DNA from: Sphingomonas sp. AR_OL41
GTDB lineage: Bacteria; Pseudomonadota; Alphaproteobacteria; Sphingomonadales; Sphingomonadaceae
Direction: 5' to 3'
Assembly (NCBI RefSeq): GCF_029911635.1
Contig: NZ_JARYTI010000012.1
Coordinates: 62,001-126,000, forward strand
DNA length: 64,000 bases
The notes under the pieces are model-generated. The model saw only the letters and a program-made list of their open reading frames with translations. It did not search any database and was not told the origin of the DNA. Below are positions 55,387-64,000 of the stretch, one piece after another (position 1 is the stretch's first letter; each line of letters opens with the position of its first letter). The position numbers and the translations under genes are program-made.

Positions 55387-57657
55387 ATGACGCGTCCGGC
55401 GCGCACGACCACGGCAATCGATCATCTCGCACTGATCGGCAATTTCCTTCCCCGGAAATGCGGCCTTGCAACATATACGACCGACACCTTTACCGCGCTG
55501 CGCGATCGGTTTCCGGACATGGCCGTCGATGTCTATGCGATGGACGATCACCCCGGCCGCTACGACTATCCTGCCGCCGTTACCCGCGCCATCCCCGAAC
55601 AGGACCGGCTTGCCTATATCGATGCCGCCCGCGCGATCGAGGCGAGCGGCGCGCGCGCGGTTTGGCTGCAGCATGAATATGGCATTTTCGGTGGTCCGGC
55701 AGGCGAGTATATCCTCGCCTTGCTCGACCGGATCTCGTTGCCGCTGATTGTCACGCTGCACACCGTGCTCGAACAACCCAATGCCGATCAGCGCCGCGTG
55801 ATGGAGGCGCTGCTGCGCCGCGCCTCGCGTGTCGTGGTGATGGCGGAGCGTGGCCGCGAAATTCTTGAGCGCGTCTACAGCGCCAATCCGCGCACCATCC
55901 TGACGATCCCGCACGGCGTGCCCGATCGTCCGCTGCTCGACACCGCCGGCTTCAAGCAGCGCTTTGGCTGGGAAGGCCGCAAGACCATCTTGACCTTCGG
56001 TCTGCTCGCACCCGGCAAGGGTATCGAGACGATGATCGAGGCAATGCCGGCAATCGTCGCGGAGAATCCGGACGCGCTTTATATCGTGCTCGGCGCTACG
56101 CACCCCAATCTCGTCGCGCATGAGGGGGAGGCGTATCGCGACCGGCTCGAAGCGCAGGCCGAAGCGCTCGGCGTTGCCGATCACGTTGCCTTCGTCGATG
56201 CCTTTGTCGAGCATGACGATCTGCTCGACTACCTACAGGCCGCCGACATCTACGCCACGCCCTATACCAATCCGGCGCAGATCACCTCGGGTACGCTGTC
56301 ATACGCGGTCGGCGTCGGCAAGGCGGTCGTTTCGACGCCCTATGTCCACGCCACCGAGATCCTTGCCGACGGCCACGGTGTGCTGGTCGATTTCGGCGAC
56401 AGCGCGGGCTTCGCACGTGAGATCAATGTGCTGCTCGGTGACGATGTCGCGCGGCAACAGCTTTCGGAGCGCGCCTATGCGCGCGGTCGCACGATGATCT
56501 GGTCGCGCCTCGCCGACGCGGCGATGGACGAGATCGCTGCGATGGTCGCTGCCAAGCCGCGCCGGATCGCAACCGCTGCGACCTTTCGCGCCCTCGCGCC
56601 CGATTTTGCCGCCGTCGAGCGGATGAGCGATGCCACCGGCATGTTCCAGCACGCCATTCTCTCGGTGCCTGATCGGCGCCACGGTTATTGCATCGACGAC
56701 AATGCCCGTGCGCTGATGCTCACCGCGCGCCTGCCCGGCATGGACGAGGTGGCGCGCGACAAGTGGATGACGATCTACGCCGCGTTCGTGCAATATGCCT
56801 GGAACCCGGACACGCGGCGCTTCCGCAATTTCATGAACTTCGATCGCACCTGGTGCGAGGATACCGGGTCCGAGGATTCGAACGGCCGCGCCTTGTGGGC
56901 GCTGGGCGTCACCGCGCGCGAGGCGGGTCTCGCCAAGCACCGCGACTGGGCACGCCGCCTGTTCGACGAAACCGCCAGCTTGGCGCTCGATCTCGGTTCG
57001 CCCCGCGCGCAGGGCTTTGCCATGCTCGGCTCGGCTGCGATGCTCGAGGCGCATCCCGGGCACACGCTGGCGACGCATATCCTGACGCGCTTCTCGGCCG
57101 ATCTGCTCGTCCTGCTGGCGCGCGCGCGTCGGCCGGAATGGCGCTGGTTCGAAATCGTGCTGGCCTATGACAACGCGCGTCTGCCGGAAGCGTTGATCCG
57201 CGCCGGCATCGCGCTCGGCCGACAGGATCTGATCGATGTCGGGCTCGATACGCTCGACTGGATCGCCGCGCAGCAGACCGGCTCCGATGGACGCTTTCGG
57301 GCGGTCGGCACCGAAAGCTTCGGCCGGCCCTATGCCGATCCGCTGCCCTTCGACCAGCAGCCGCTCGAGGCGCAGGCAACGATCGATGCCTGTCATGCGG
57401 CGTTCGATGCCACCGGCGACATGCGCTGGATAGACGAGGCGATGCGCGCCTATCGCTGGTATCTCGGCCGCAACGATCTCGACCTGCCGCTGGCGACGGC
57501 GCAGGACGGCGGCTGTTTCGACGGCCTGACGCCGGTCGGATTGAACCGAAATCAGGGCGCCGAGTCGATTCTGGCACTGCAATTGGCCTCGGTGGCCATT
57601 TCGGGGCTTTCAATCCGCTCCGCAGGCGTGGCAGGGACGTCGCGCGCCGTTGCCTAG
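55387..57657 (+). CDS. GT4 glycosyltransferase with C-terminal helical-barrel-like domain
   Basis: 756 residues from the ATG at 55387, with AAGGA 7 bases upstream. Residues about 10-375 are a GT-B, family-4 retaining glycosyltransferase: GNFLPRKCGLATYTTDTF at the start, TFGLLAPGKGIETMIEA, and PYTNPAQITSGTLSYAVGVG. Residues about 400-740 look like an all-helical (alpha/alpha)6 domain (HGYCIDDNARALML, EDTGSEDSNGRALWALG). Catalytic details of that half are unclear. The GH130 gene begins at its end. The pair probably builds and recycles a mannose-containing or other oligosaccharide (inference). Upstream 55243-55386 carries a TGC-N3-GCA motif. Confidence 0.85.
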   Translation: MTRPARTTTAIDHLALIGNFLPRKCGLATYTTDTFTALRDRFPDMAVDVYAMDDHPGRYDYPAAVTRAIPEQDRLAYIDAARAIEASGARAVWLQHEYGIFGGPAGEYILALLDRISLPLIVTLHTVLEQPNADQRRVMEALLRRASRVVVMAERGREILERVYSANPRTILTIPHGVPDRPLLDTAGFKQRFGWEGRKTILTFGLLAPGKGIETMIEAMPAIVAENPDALYIVLGATHPNLVAHEGEAYRDRLEAQAEALGVADHVAFVDAFVEHDDLLDYLQAADIYATPYTNPAQITSGTLSYAVGVGKAVVSTPYVHATEILADGHGVLVDFGDSAGFAREINVLLGDDVARQQLSERAYARGRTMIWSRLADAAMDEIAAMVAAKPRRIATAATFRALAPDFAAVERMSDATGMFQHAILSVPDRRHGYCIDDNARALMLTARLPGMDEVARDKWMTIYAAFVQYAWNPDTRRFRNFMNFDRTWCEDTGSEDSNGRALWALGVTAREAGLAKHRDWARRLFDETASLALDLGSPRAQGFAMLGSAAMLEAHPGHTLATHILTRFSADLLVLLARARRPEWRWFEIVLAYDNARLPEALIRAGIALGRQDLIDVGLDTLDWIAAQQTGSDGRFRAVGTESFGRPYADPLPFDQQPLEAQATIDACHAAFDATGDMRWIDEAMRAYRWYLGRNDLDLPLATAQDGGCFDGLTPVGLNRNQGAESILALQLASVAISGLSIRSAGVAGTSRAVA

Positions 57658-57706
57658 CCTCGCTCGGAACGTCGCCGCGTTGCGACAGCCAAGCGAGGCA
57701 AGACCG

Positions 57707-58987
57707 TTGATCGAGTTTTTCCAGCATAGCCTCCGGCTGCATGCCGATCCGTCCCGGGTCGTGGTGCGGCCGTTCCACCTTGCCTGGGCCGGAAACGGCG
57801 GCAATCGCACCGAGCGCCTGGTCGCCGAGGTGCGCGCGATGAGCATGACCGAGACGCGGACCCAGCTCGAGGTGGTGCTCAAGGATTTCGAGGCGCGTCA
57901 CTGGCAGACCCGCCGCGTCTTCATGACGCGTTATGACGAGATCGAGGCGCAGCTCGGTTTCGATGGCAGCGAGATCGGCGACGAGAAGCGTCAATTGATC
58001 GGCGCCTATTTCTGCCATGAATATAGCTATGCCGCCGCCGCGCTGATGAACCCCAGCGCGGTGCCGCATTTCGACCAGTCGGGCATGCCGCCGGGGTCGA
58101 TGCGCATCCTGATGTCGCTGCGCGCGGTGGGCGAGGGCCACATTTCCTCGGTCGCGTTCCGCGAGGGGATCATCACCGAAAATAACGAGCTCAAGCTGGC
58201 GCCCGAGCCGCCCTTCGCCACCGCGACCGACGCGATCGATCTCGACGAGGAGGAAATGCCCGAGGGCGAGATCACCGTCTATCGCCACCGCGATTCGACG
58301 CTGTCGGGCACCGTCATCTTCCCGATCACCAAGGCACAGTCCAAGGGGCTCGAGGATCTCCGCCTCGTCCAGTTCACGCATGACGACGGCAGCGTCGAAT
58401 GGCTCGGCACCTACACCGCCTATAACGGCTCGATGATCCAGTCCGAGCTGATGCGCACGCGCGATTTCCGCGCCTTCGATCTCGTGCCGATGACCGGGCC
58501 GGCGGCGCGCAACAAGGGCATGGCGCTGTTCCCGCGCAAGGTGAACGGCCAGTATATGATGATCGGCCGGCAGGACGGCGAGAATCTGTTCCTGCTGCAA
58601 TCCGACACGCTGCTGCACTGGGACGAGGGAGAGAAGCTGCTCACCCCGAAATATCCGTGGGAGCTGGTGCAGATCGGCAATTGCGGCCCGCCGATCGAAC
58701 TCGACGAGGGCTGGCTGCTGCTCACCCACGGCGTCGGCGCGATGCGCAAATATTCGATCGGCGCGGTGCTGCTCGACAAGGTCGATCCGTCGAAGGTGAT
58801 CGGCCGCACGCGCGAGCCGATCCTCGCCGCCGCCGACCAGGATCGTGAGGGCTATGTGCCCAACGTCGTCTATTCCTGTGGCGCTTTACGCCATGGCAGC
58901 AAGCTGTTCGTGCCCTATGGCGTCGCCGACAGCTCGGTCGCCTTCGCCTTTTTCGACATCGCCAACCTGCTCACCGCGCTGACGTGA
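57707..58987 (+). CDS. GH130 family glycoside phosphorylase-like protein
   Basis: 426 residues from a TTG at 57707 with GAGG 9 bases upstream (IEFFQHSLRLHADPSRVVVR); a TTG at 57650 overlapping the previous stop is the alternative. It has the GH130 five-bladed propeller pattern with a helical N-terminal extension (TRTQLEVVLKDFEARHWQTR), DGSVEWLGTYTAYNG and GNCGPPIELDEGWLLLTHGV. GH130 enzymes phosphorolyse beta-mannosides, but the specificity is not readable here. It is operonic with the GT4 gene and overlaps the convergent OPT gene by 17 bases. Confidence 0.85.
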   Translation: MIEFFQHSLRLHADPSRVVVRPFHLAWAGNGGNRTERLVAEVRAMSMTETRTQLEVVLKDFEARHWQTRRVFMTRYDEIEAQLGFDGSEIGDEKRQLIGAYFCHEYSYAAAALMNPSAVPHFDQSGMPPGSMRILMSLRAVGEGHISSVAFREGIITENNELKLAPEPPFATATDAIDLDEEEMPEGEITVYRHRDSTLSGTVIFPITKAQSKGLEDLRLVQFTHDDGSVEWLGTYTAYNGSMIQSELMRTRDFRAFDLVPMTGPAARNKGMALFPRKVNGQYMMIGRQDGENLFLLQSDTLLHWDEGEKLLTPKYPWELVQIGNCGPPIELDEGWLLLTHGVGAMRKYSIGAVLLDKVDPSKVIGRTREPILAAADQDREGYVPNVVYSCGALRHGSKLFVPYGVADSSVAFAFFDIANLLTALT

Positions 58988-60932
58988 TGCTCCGCCGCGC
59001 ATAGCGGTAGAGCAAGGCGACGAGCGCGAAGAACAGGATCGTGCCGCCGATCAGCGCGTATCGCGTGAAGCCATCGCCGACGAGCGCCAGCGGCGTGTCC
59101 TTGTCGGCGAGATAGACGATGATCGCGAAGGCGACGCCCCACAGGCTCTCACCGACGATCATGCCCGTCGCGGTCAGCACGCCGATGCGCTTGGCGAACT
59201 CCACGTCGCGCGTGCCGTCGGCCCAGCGGTCGTAGAACCAGCCGATCACCGATCCGATCACCGTCGGCAGGATCACGCTCATCGGCAGATAGATGCCGAT
59301 GCCGACCGCGAGCGGCGGCAGGCGAAACTTCTTCAGCGCGCCCAGCGCTTCGTCGAGTGCGATCAGGACCACGCCGACGCCCATGCCGAGCTCGATCATC
59401 GGCCAGTTGGCATTGCCGCTGATCACGCCCTTGGCCAGCGCCGAGATCAGGCCGGCCTGTGGCGCGGCCAGCGCATTGGGACCGGCACCCGGCGCGCCGA
59501 CGAAGCCGAACGAATGGTTGAGCACGTTGAGCACCGGCGGAATGATCAGCGAGCCGAACACCACGCCGATGACCAGCGCGACCTGCTGTTTCCACGGCGT
59601 CGCGCCTACCAGCTGGCCGGTCTTGAGATCCTGGAGATTGTCGTTTGAAATCGTCGCCACGCCGAACACCACGCCGGTGACGATCAGCGCATAGGCGATC
59701 ATGCTCTGTGCGGCGTCGGCGCTGCCTTCGCGACCGAACAGCCCGACGAGCATCAGCGACGCCGCGAGCACCGCGAGGATGCCGATTCCCGACACCGGCG
59801 AGTTCGACGCGCCGATCAGCCCGGCCATGTAACCGCACACGGCGGCGATCATCAGCCCGACGACGAGAATGAACACCAGTGCGCCGGCAATCAGCAGCAT
59901 TGCCGAGCCGTGCAGCGGCCCGCCGGACAGCACTTCCCACAGCAGCCAGGCGATCGGTGCCAGCACCGCGAGCGACACCCCGGCGACGATCGATACCGGC
60001 AGGTCACGCTCCTCGAGCGCGACCGTCTCGCCCGCACCGCGTGCGCGGCTCGACGCCATGGCGGAGCGGATGCCGCCGATCACTGGCCCGGCGATCTTGA
60101 GCAATGTCCACACCGCGGCGACACCGATCACCCCGGCACCGAAGAAGCGCACGTCCTGACGGAAGATCGTGTTCGCCCAGGCTTCGGTGCTGCCGGGCAG
60201 GACATGGTGCGCGGTGAGATAGGGCAGCAGCACCCACCAGCCCATCACCATGCCGACCGCCATGGCGAGGCCGACGGAGAGACCGACGAGATGCCCGACG
60301 CCGAGCAGCGCGAAGGACAGGCTGCCGGAAATGCCCGTCGCACCGGCCCCGGCGCGAAACCACAGGGCGGCTTCGCTCACCACCAGCTTGGTCTGGGTCA
60401 GGATGGCGAACCCGGCCGAGGCGAGGCTGCCCCAGATGATCACCCACAAGCCGCGGGAGTTTTCCGCGCTACCGCTGGCATCCGACCCGACCCGCAGCAC
60501 CTCGGCGGCCGCGCGCCCTTCGGGATAGGGAAGGTCGGTATCGACCACCAGTGCGCGGCGCAGCGGGACCGAGAACATGACGCCCAATATGCCGCCGGTG
60601 GCGGTGATCGCCGCCGTCTCGACATAGGGAAAATTCTGCCACCAACCGATCATGATCAGCCCCGGCAGCACGAAGATGATCGCCGCCAGCGTGCCCGCCG
60701 CGCTCGCCACCGTCTGCACGATGTTGTTCTCGAGGATCGTCGAATCCTTGAAGCCGCGCAGCAACGCCATCGAGATGACGGCGGCGGGGATCGACGTCGC
60801 GAAGGTCAGCCCGACCTTGAGGCCGAGATAGACATTGGCCGCGGTGAACAACAGCGTGATGACGCCGCCGAGCAGGATGCCGCGCAGCGTCAGCTCGGCG
60901 GGGGAGGGGGAGGTGGTTTTGCTCTGGCTCAT
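58971..60932 (-). CDS. OPT-family oligopeptide transporter
   Basis: 653 residues from the ATG at 60932 (MSQSKTTSPSP); a start six codons upstream is possible. About fifteen membrane helices with OPT signatures: NVYLGLKVGLTFATSIPAAV near the start and ATISNDNLQDLKTGQLVGA in the middle. It imports oligopeptides or metal chelates with protons. It is 49 bases downstream of the AsmA-family gene, and its 3' end overlaps GH130 tail to tail. Confidence 0.93.
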   Translation of the reverse strand: MSQSKTTSPSPAELTLRGILLGGVITLLFTAANVYLGLKVGLTFATSIPAAVISMALLRGFKDSTILENNIVQTVASAAGTLAAIIFVLPGLIMIGWWQNFPYVETAAITATGGILGVMFSVPLRRALVVDTDLPYPEGRAAAEVLRVGSDASGSAENSRGLWVIIWGSLASAGFAILTQTKLVVSEAALWFRAGAGATGISGSLSFALLGVGHLVGLSVGLAMAVGMVMGWWVLLPYLTAHHVLPGSTEAWANTIFRQDVRFFGAGVIGVAAVWTLLKIAGPVIGGIRSAMASSRARGAGETVALEERDLPVSIVAGVSLAVLAPIAWLLWEVLSGGPLHGSAMLLIAGALVFILVVGLMIAAVCGYMAGLIGASNSPVSGIGILAVLAASLMLVGLFGREGSADAAQSMIAYALIVTGVVFGVATISNDNLQDLKTGQLVGATPWKQQVALVIGVVFGSLIIPPVLNVLNHSFGFVGAPGAGPNALAAPQAGLISALAKGVISGNANWPMIELGMGVGVVLIALDEALGALKKFRLPPLAVGIGIYLPMSVILPTVIGSVIGWFYDRWADGTRDVEFAKRIGVLTATGMIVGESLWGVAFAIIVYLADKDTPLALVGDGFTRYALIGGTILFFALVALLYRYARRSITSAR

Positions 60933-60981
60933 GGGGTGATCGTGGCACATCGAAGCTGAACGTAACACCGCGAATTCGCGT

Positions 60982-62844
60982 CTATTGCAGCACGCGCCGC
61001 GCCAGCCCCGCGCAGTCCGCATCGCGCGCCAGCGGCCCCTGATCGCCGCGAATCGCGCGCCCGATCGCCTTGAAGATGTTGCCGACCGATTTGACGCCGG
61101 GCGGAATCACCGGCTCGGGCTGCTTGATCGTGCCGCCGATATGCAGCGAGCCCGGCAGGCGCAGCACGATGCGATCCTTGGGTCGCCCGGTCATGTCGAG
61201 CGCCAGCGTTTCGGCCGGAAAGGTGATCGTGCCGCTACCGTTGGACTGGCTGCGCGTGGTGTCGATCACGAACGGGTCGGCGCGCCCGATCCCGTGGCGC
61301 AGGTCGAGACGCAGCGCCACGCAGCGCAGCCCCGCCTCTTCGTCCCCGCCGGTAAAGAGGCTGCGCCCGGCGTCGAAGCCGATCATCGAGGCGATCTTCG
61401 CCGGCAGCCGCCCGTGTCGCGCGACCACGCCGAGCGTGCCGTCGCTATTGCCGACCACCTCACGGATCGTGCTGCCCGGGCCGGTGAGGCGCGCCCGCGC
61501 GTCGAACCGTCCATCGACCGCGCCGCCGGCGGTCCCGGCGATCACGCCGAGGCTCGACTCGCGGATCGCGAGGTCGACCGTCACGATCGGCACCGGCCGC
61601 CCGCCGCGCTGGTCGACGCGCAGCGTGCCGCTCATCGTACCGCGCTGCATGGTGAAGCGCAGCGGATCGACCGTCATCAGTTGATGGTCCATCGTGACTC
61701 GTCCGCTGAGACCGGTGAAGGCGCCGGCCCCGCCATTGTCGACCAGATGCCGCACCGTGAAGGCGATGGTGCCATCGGTGGTAGCGATCTTCGCGATGTT
61801 GATGCGCAGGTTCGGCACCAGCTTCTCGCCCTCGGCGCGGGTCAGCGCCGCTGCCTTGGCGAGCCCCTCGTTCGACGAGAAGTCGTTGAAGCGCAGCCGA
61901 TCGGCGACGATCGCGCCATCCAGCCTCGCTCGGCCATCGGCCTTGTGGACGGTGACATGCCCGGCGATGTCGGACTGGCCGATCCGCCCGGTCACGCTGC
62001 TGACGTTCCAGTCGCGCCCGTCGCGTCGTGCATGCGCGGCGAGCGTTACCGGCTGCGTCTCGATCAGGCCTGCCTCGATGATCGCATCGACCAGATTGAG
62101 ATTGGTCGCGCGGGCGGTCACGTCGATCGTCATATGGTGGGTGTCGAGCGGGGCATCCATCGCGCCGCGTGCGCTCATCGTTAGCGCCGGTCCGTCGATC
62201 CTCGCCTGAAACGGCCATGGTTTGCCGTCCTGCGTGACGGCGGGACCGTGGGCGGTGACCCTGACGGATTGTCCGCGCACGACGCCTACGCCGCCGACGC
62301 GAAAGCCCTGCGCGTCGGACGACAGCGTCAGATCGAACGAGCGTTGCCGGAAGGCGTCGCGATAGGTCACGCGTGCATCGCGGAGTATCAGATGAGTGAT
62401 CTTCGGCGCCGCGTCGTCTCCGCCGGGGGTGGCGCCGTCCTTGCGCCAGTTGACGCGGTGCCGCGCATCGCGGGCGAGCGCCAGGCGCAATCCATCGATC
62501 TCGACCGAAAGCGGTTCGAACCGCCCGATCAGCACCGCCCAGGCCGAAAAACGCACGCGTGCCGTAACGATATGCGCCAGCGTGCCCGGGCCCGCCCATG
62601 CCGCCTGGGGAATGACGACATCGTGGATTGCGATGGTCGGCGCGAAGGAGAAGCTGTCGAGCCGCTCGATTCGGCTGATCGTCACCGGCCGGCCGACCTG
62701 TTTGCTCGCCTGCCGTTCGACGGTTTCGCGCAGCACGCCCCAGGGAAAGGTCGCGAGCATGATGAGGGCAACGGCAAGCAAGGCGCCGACCGCGCCTGCG
62801 ACCCAATATGTGCGCCGGCTGGCGGTCAGCGATCGAAGTGACAT
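60982..62844 (-). CDS. AsmA-family protein
   Basis: 620 residues from the ATG at 62844 (MSLRSLTASRRTYW). One N-terminal membrane helix (about 15-33) anchors a large periplasmic part with AsmA-type N-terminal repeats (RETVERQASKQVGRPVTISR) and a C-terminal AsmA domain (SNDGTLGVVARHGRLP-like region, FVIDTTRSQSNGSGTITFP). AsmA-like proteins are proposed to move lipids between membranes. It sits 40 bases after the MOSC gene on the same strand. Confidence 0.88.
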   Translation of the reverse strand: MSLRSLTASRRTYWVAGAVGALLAVALIMLATFPWGVLRETVERQASKQVGRPVTISRIERLDSFSFAPTIAIHDVVIPQAAWAGPGTLAHIVTARVRFSAWAVLIGRFEPLSVEIDGLRLALARDARHRVNWRKDGATPGGDDAAPKITHLILRDARVTYRDAFRQRSFDLTLSSDAQGFRVGGVGVVRGQSVRVTAHGPAVTQDGKPWPFQARIDGPALTMSARGAMDAPLDTHHMTIDVTARATNLNLVDAIIEAGLIETQPVTLAAHARRDGRDWNVSSVTGRIGQSDIAGHVTVHKADGRARLDGAIVADRLRFNDFSSNEGLAKAAALTRAEGEKLVPNLRINIAKIATTDGTIAFTVRHLVDNGGAGAFTGLSGRVTMDHQLMTVDPLRFTMQRGTMSGTLRVDQRGGRPVPIVTVDLAIRESSLGVIAGTAGGAVDGRFDARARLTGPGSTIREVVGNSDGTLGVVARHGRLPAKIASMIGFDAGRSLFTGGDEEAGLRCVALRLDLRHGIGRADPFVIDTTRSQSNGSGTITFPAETLALDMTGRPKDRIVLRLPGSLHIGGTIKQPEPVIPPGVKSVGNIFKAIGRAIRGDQGPLARDADCAGLARRVLQ

Positions 62845-62884
62845 GGCACGACGACGCGCCGCATGGAATTTCGTTCCGCCTGTG

Positions 62885-63529
62885 TCAGGATGCCAGCGCG
62901 TCGCGCGCTTTCGCCGCGATGCGGCTGGCGACGCCCGGCATGGTCGCCAGCGCCTGCAATTCCGCCAGGCTCGCGCCGCCGCGATTGACGATCTCGACCA
63001 GGCGCGGGAACGGGAAATCGGGGGTGGGACGCTCGGCAAGCGCGATCGTGTCGCCCGGTGCGATCGATCCACCGCGCAGGACGCGATAATACCAGCCCGA
63101 CCTACCGCTGCGCACCATCGCCTTGCCGAGCCGCGCCTCGCCGAGCGCGAGCGCTAGTTTGAAGCATGGCTGGCGGGGCTGGCACAGCTGCAACAAGGCG
63201 GTCCCGATGGCATGGACGTCGCCGACGCAGAGATCGGACTCGTCGATGCCGGCGATCGTCAGATTTTCGCCCATGCTTCCGGGCACGAAGCGCTCGGCAA
63301 GCGTCGGAAAATCCGCCGCCCACACCGGATAATGGCTGGCGGCATAGCCATAGACTGCCTTTTCCGGCCCGCCATGTACGCTGAGGTCCGCCTGGGCGTC
63401 ACGGTCGAGCCCGAGCGGGCCGACGGCGACGGGGCCAGCGACTGCCTGCTTGATGAAGCCGCTCGGCACCGCGTCGGGGCCAAGCGGTGCGATCTTCCCG
63501 ACCTGGAGCGAGGCGATCCGCGCGATCAC
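62885..63529 (-). CDS. MOSC-domain protein, YiiM-like
   Basis: 214 residues starting at a GTG that overlaps the helicase stop (GTGA). The MOSC domain carries the conserved Cys block LCQPRQPCFKLAL and HGGPEKAVYGYAASHYPVW. YiiM-type members bind molybdenum cofactor and reduce N-hydroxylated bases. No redox partner is next to it. It is the second gene of the leftward run DUF853-MOSC-AsmA. Confidence 0.92.
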   Translation of the reverse strand: MIARIASLQVGKIAPLGPDAVPSGFIKQAVAGPVAVGPLGLDRDAQADLSVHGGPEKAVYGYAASHYPVWAADFPTLAERFVPGSMGENLTIAGIDESDLCVGDVHAIGTALLQLCQPRQPCFKLALALGEARLGKAMVRSGRSGWYYRVLRGGSIAPGDTIALAERPTPDFPFPRLVEIVNRGGASLAELQALATMPGVASRIAAKARDALAS

Positions 63530-64000
63530 CGCCCTTTGAACAGCCCGCCCAGCACGCCACGTACCAGCCCGCTAACGATGCTCGCACCGCCGCGCGACGA
63601 CCCGAACACCGACTTGGCGACCTCGTTGGCCACCTGGCGTCCGATCGCGGAACTTGCCGAGCGCGCGGCGGAAGTGGCCATGCGGCTCCATGGGCTGTTC
63701 GCCGCGGCACGTGCCTCCGCCGCCTGTTGCTGCGCCTGCAAACGCGCCTGGCGATCGGCCTCGCGTTGGTCGGCGATGCGCTGGCGCTCCGCCTCCTTGG
63801 CGGCGCGGGCATCTTCCTTCGCCTGTGCGGCGGCGGCCTTGTCGGCCTCGGTCTTGGCATTTGCCTCGGCGGCGGCGGCGGCTTCGCGAGTCTTGGTGCC
63901 GATCAATTCGGCGGCAGATTCGCGGTTGAGCAGCTTGTCATATTTGTCGCCGATCGGATCGGTCTGGATCATCATCGCGCGCTCCTGCGGCGTGACCGGG
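63526..64000 (-). CDS. HerA-like DUF853 ATPase, C-terminal part
   Basis: The C-terminal 157 residues of a longer gene running off the right edge. The visible part begins VTPQERAMMIQTDPIGDKYD, then KLLNRESAAELI, a long Ala/Glu/Arg/Gln-rich coiled coil (about 90 residues), and a glycine-rich end GGLFKGR. This pattern closes DUF853 (YjgR/HerA-type) hexameric ATPases; the Walker motifs are beyond the edge. Its stop overlaps the MOSC start by 4 bases. Confidence 0.82.
   Translation of the reverse strand, partial: PVTPQERAMMIQTDPIGDKYDKLLNRESAAELIGTKTREAAAAAEANAKTEADKAAAAQAKEDARAAKEAERQRIADQREADRQARLQAQQQAAEARAAANSPWSRMATSAARSASSAIGRQVANEVAKSVFGSSRGGASIVSGLVRGVLGGLFKGR

Noticed and set aside
62508..62524. 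GGTTCGAACC palindrome resembling a tRNA T-arm
   Set aside because: It lies inside the AsmA-family coding sequence and no cloverleaf can be built around it.

Overview
This 64-kb window is chromosomal, GC-rich DNA that looks like a member of the Sphingomonadaceae (Sphingomonas or a close relative). The pointers are a Xanthomonas/Caulobacter-type TonB-dependent receptor, a TorF-type porin, a CIRCE-controlled groESL operon, the XrtA/PEP-CTERM regulators PrsK and PrsR, a DUF3035 lipoprotein after lspA, and several families of short palindromic intergenic repeats. No rRNA, tRNA, insertion sequence, prophage or CRISPR array was seen. Most of the window is densely packed core and accessory metabolism with many ATGA/GTGA start-stop overlaps.

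Left end (1-7.2 kb): an asparagine-synthetase-like protein without its N-terminal cysteine nucleophile (cut by the window edge, possibly a lasso-peptide-type cyclase), then a pectin-use pair (TonB receptor and exported GH28 polygalacturonase) with a LacI-type palindrome upstream of the receptor. A DUF5681 gene follows, lying between two inverted-repeat structures. 7.2-23.6 kb: phosphatidylserine decarboxylase, a GGDEF-EAL c-di-GMP enzyme, a candidate small RNA with a strong terminator, glpX, and an overlapping HAD phosphatase-dapD-glutaminyl cyclase operon. Then come an S8 protease autotransporter with a long Pro-Thr stalk, a flavin-dependent oxidoreductase, a small membrane protein, a PepSY/response regulator/histidine kinase operon, an ABC-F ATPase and a DUF815 ATPase.

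23.6-31.8 kb: an exopolysaccharide and PEP-CTERM regulatory block (PrsT-like TPR protein, PrsR, PrsK, polyprenyl-phosphate sugar transferase) next to a GDP-mannose pyrophosphorylase. 31.8-43.8 kb: a divergent sulfotransferase/aspartyl-hydroxylase pair, a Tat-exported M3 peptidase, a MarR-GNAT fusion with a 24-bp operator-like palindrome, two tandem DUF6311 membrane proteins, groESL, and a MATE exporter.

43.8-64 kb: sppA-GNAT, ileS-lspA-DUF3035 lipoprotein, a TorF porin, metC-mscS, mercaptopyruvate sulfurtransferase and queF. A two-gene carbohydrate locus follows (GT4 fused to a C-terminal domain, plus a GH130 phosphorylase), then a leftward run of DUF853 helicase (partial), MOSC protein, AsmA-family protein and OPT transporter. 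The loci most worth follow-up are the cysteine-less Asn-synthetase homologue, the GT4/GH130 pair, the DUF5681 island, the putative small RNA and the sulfotransferase/hydroxylase pair.
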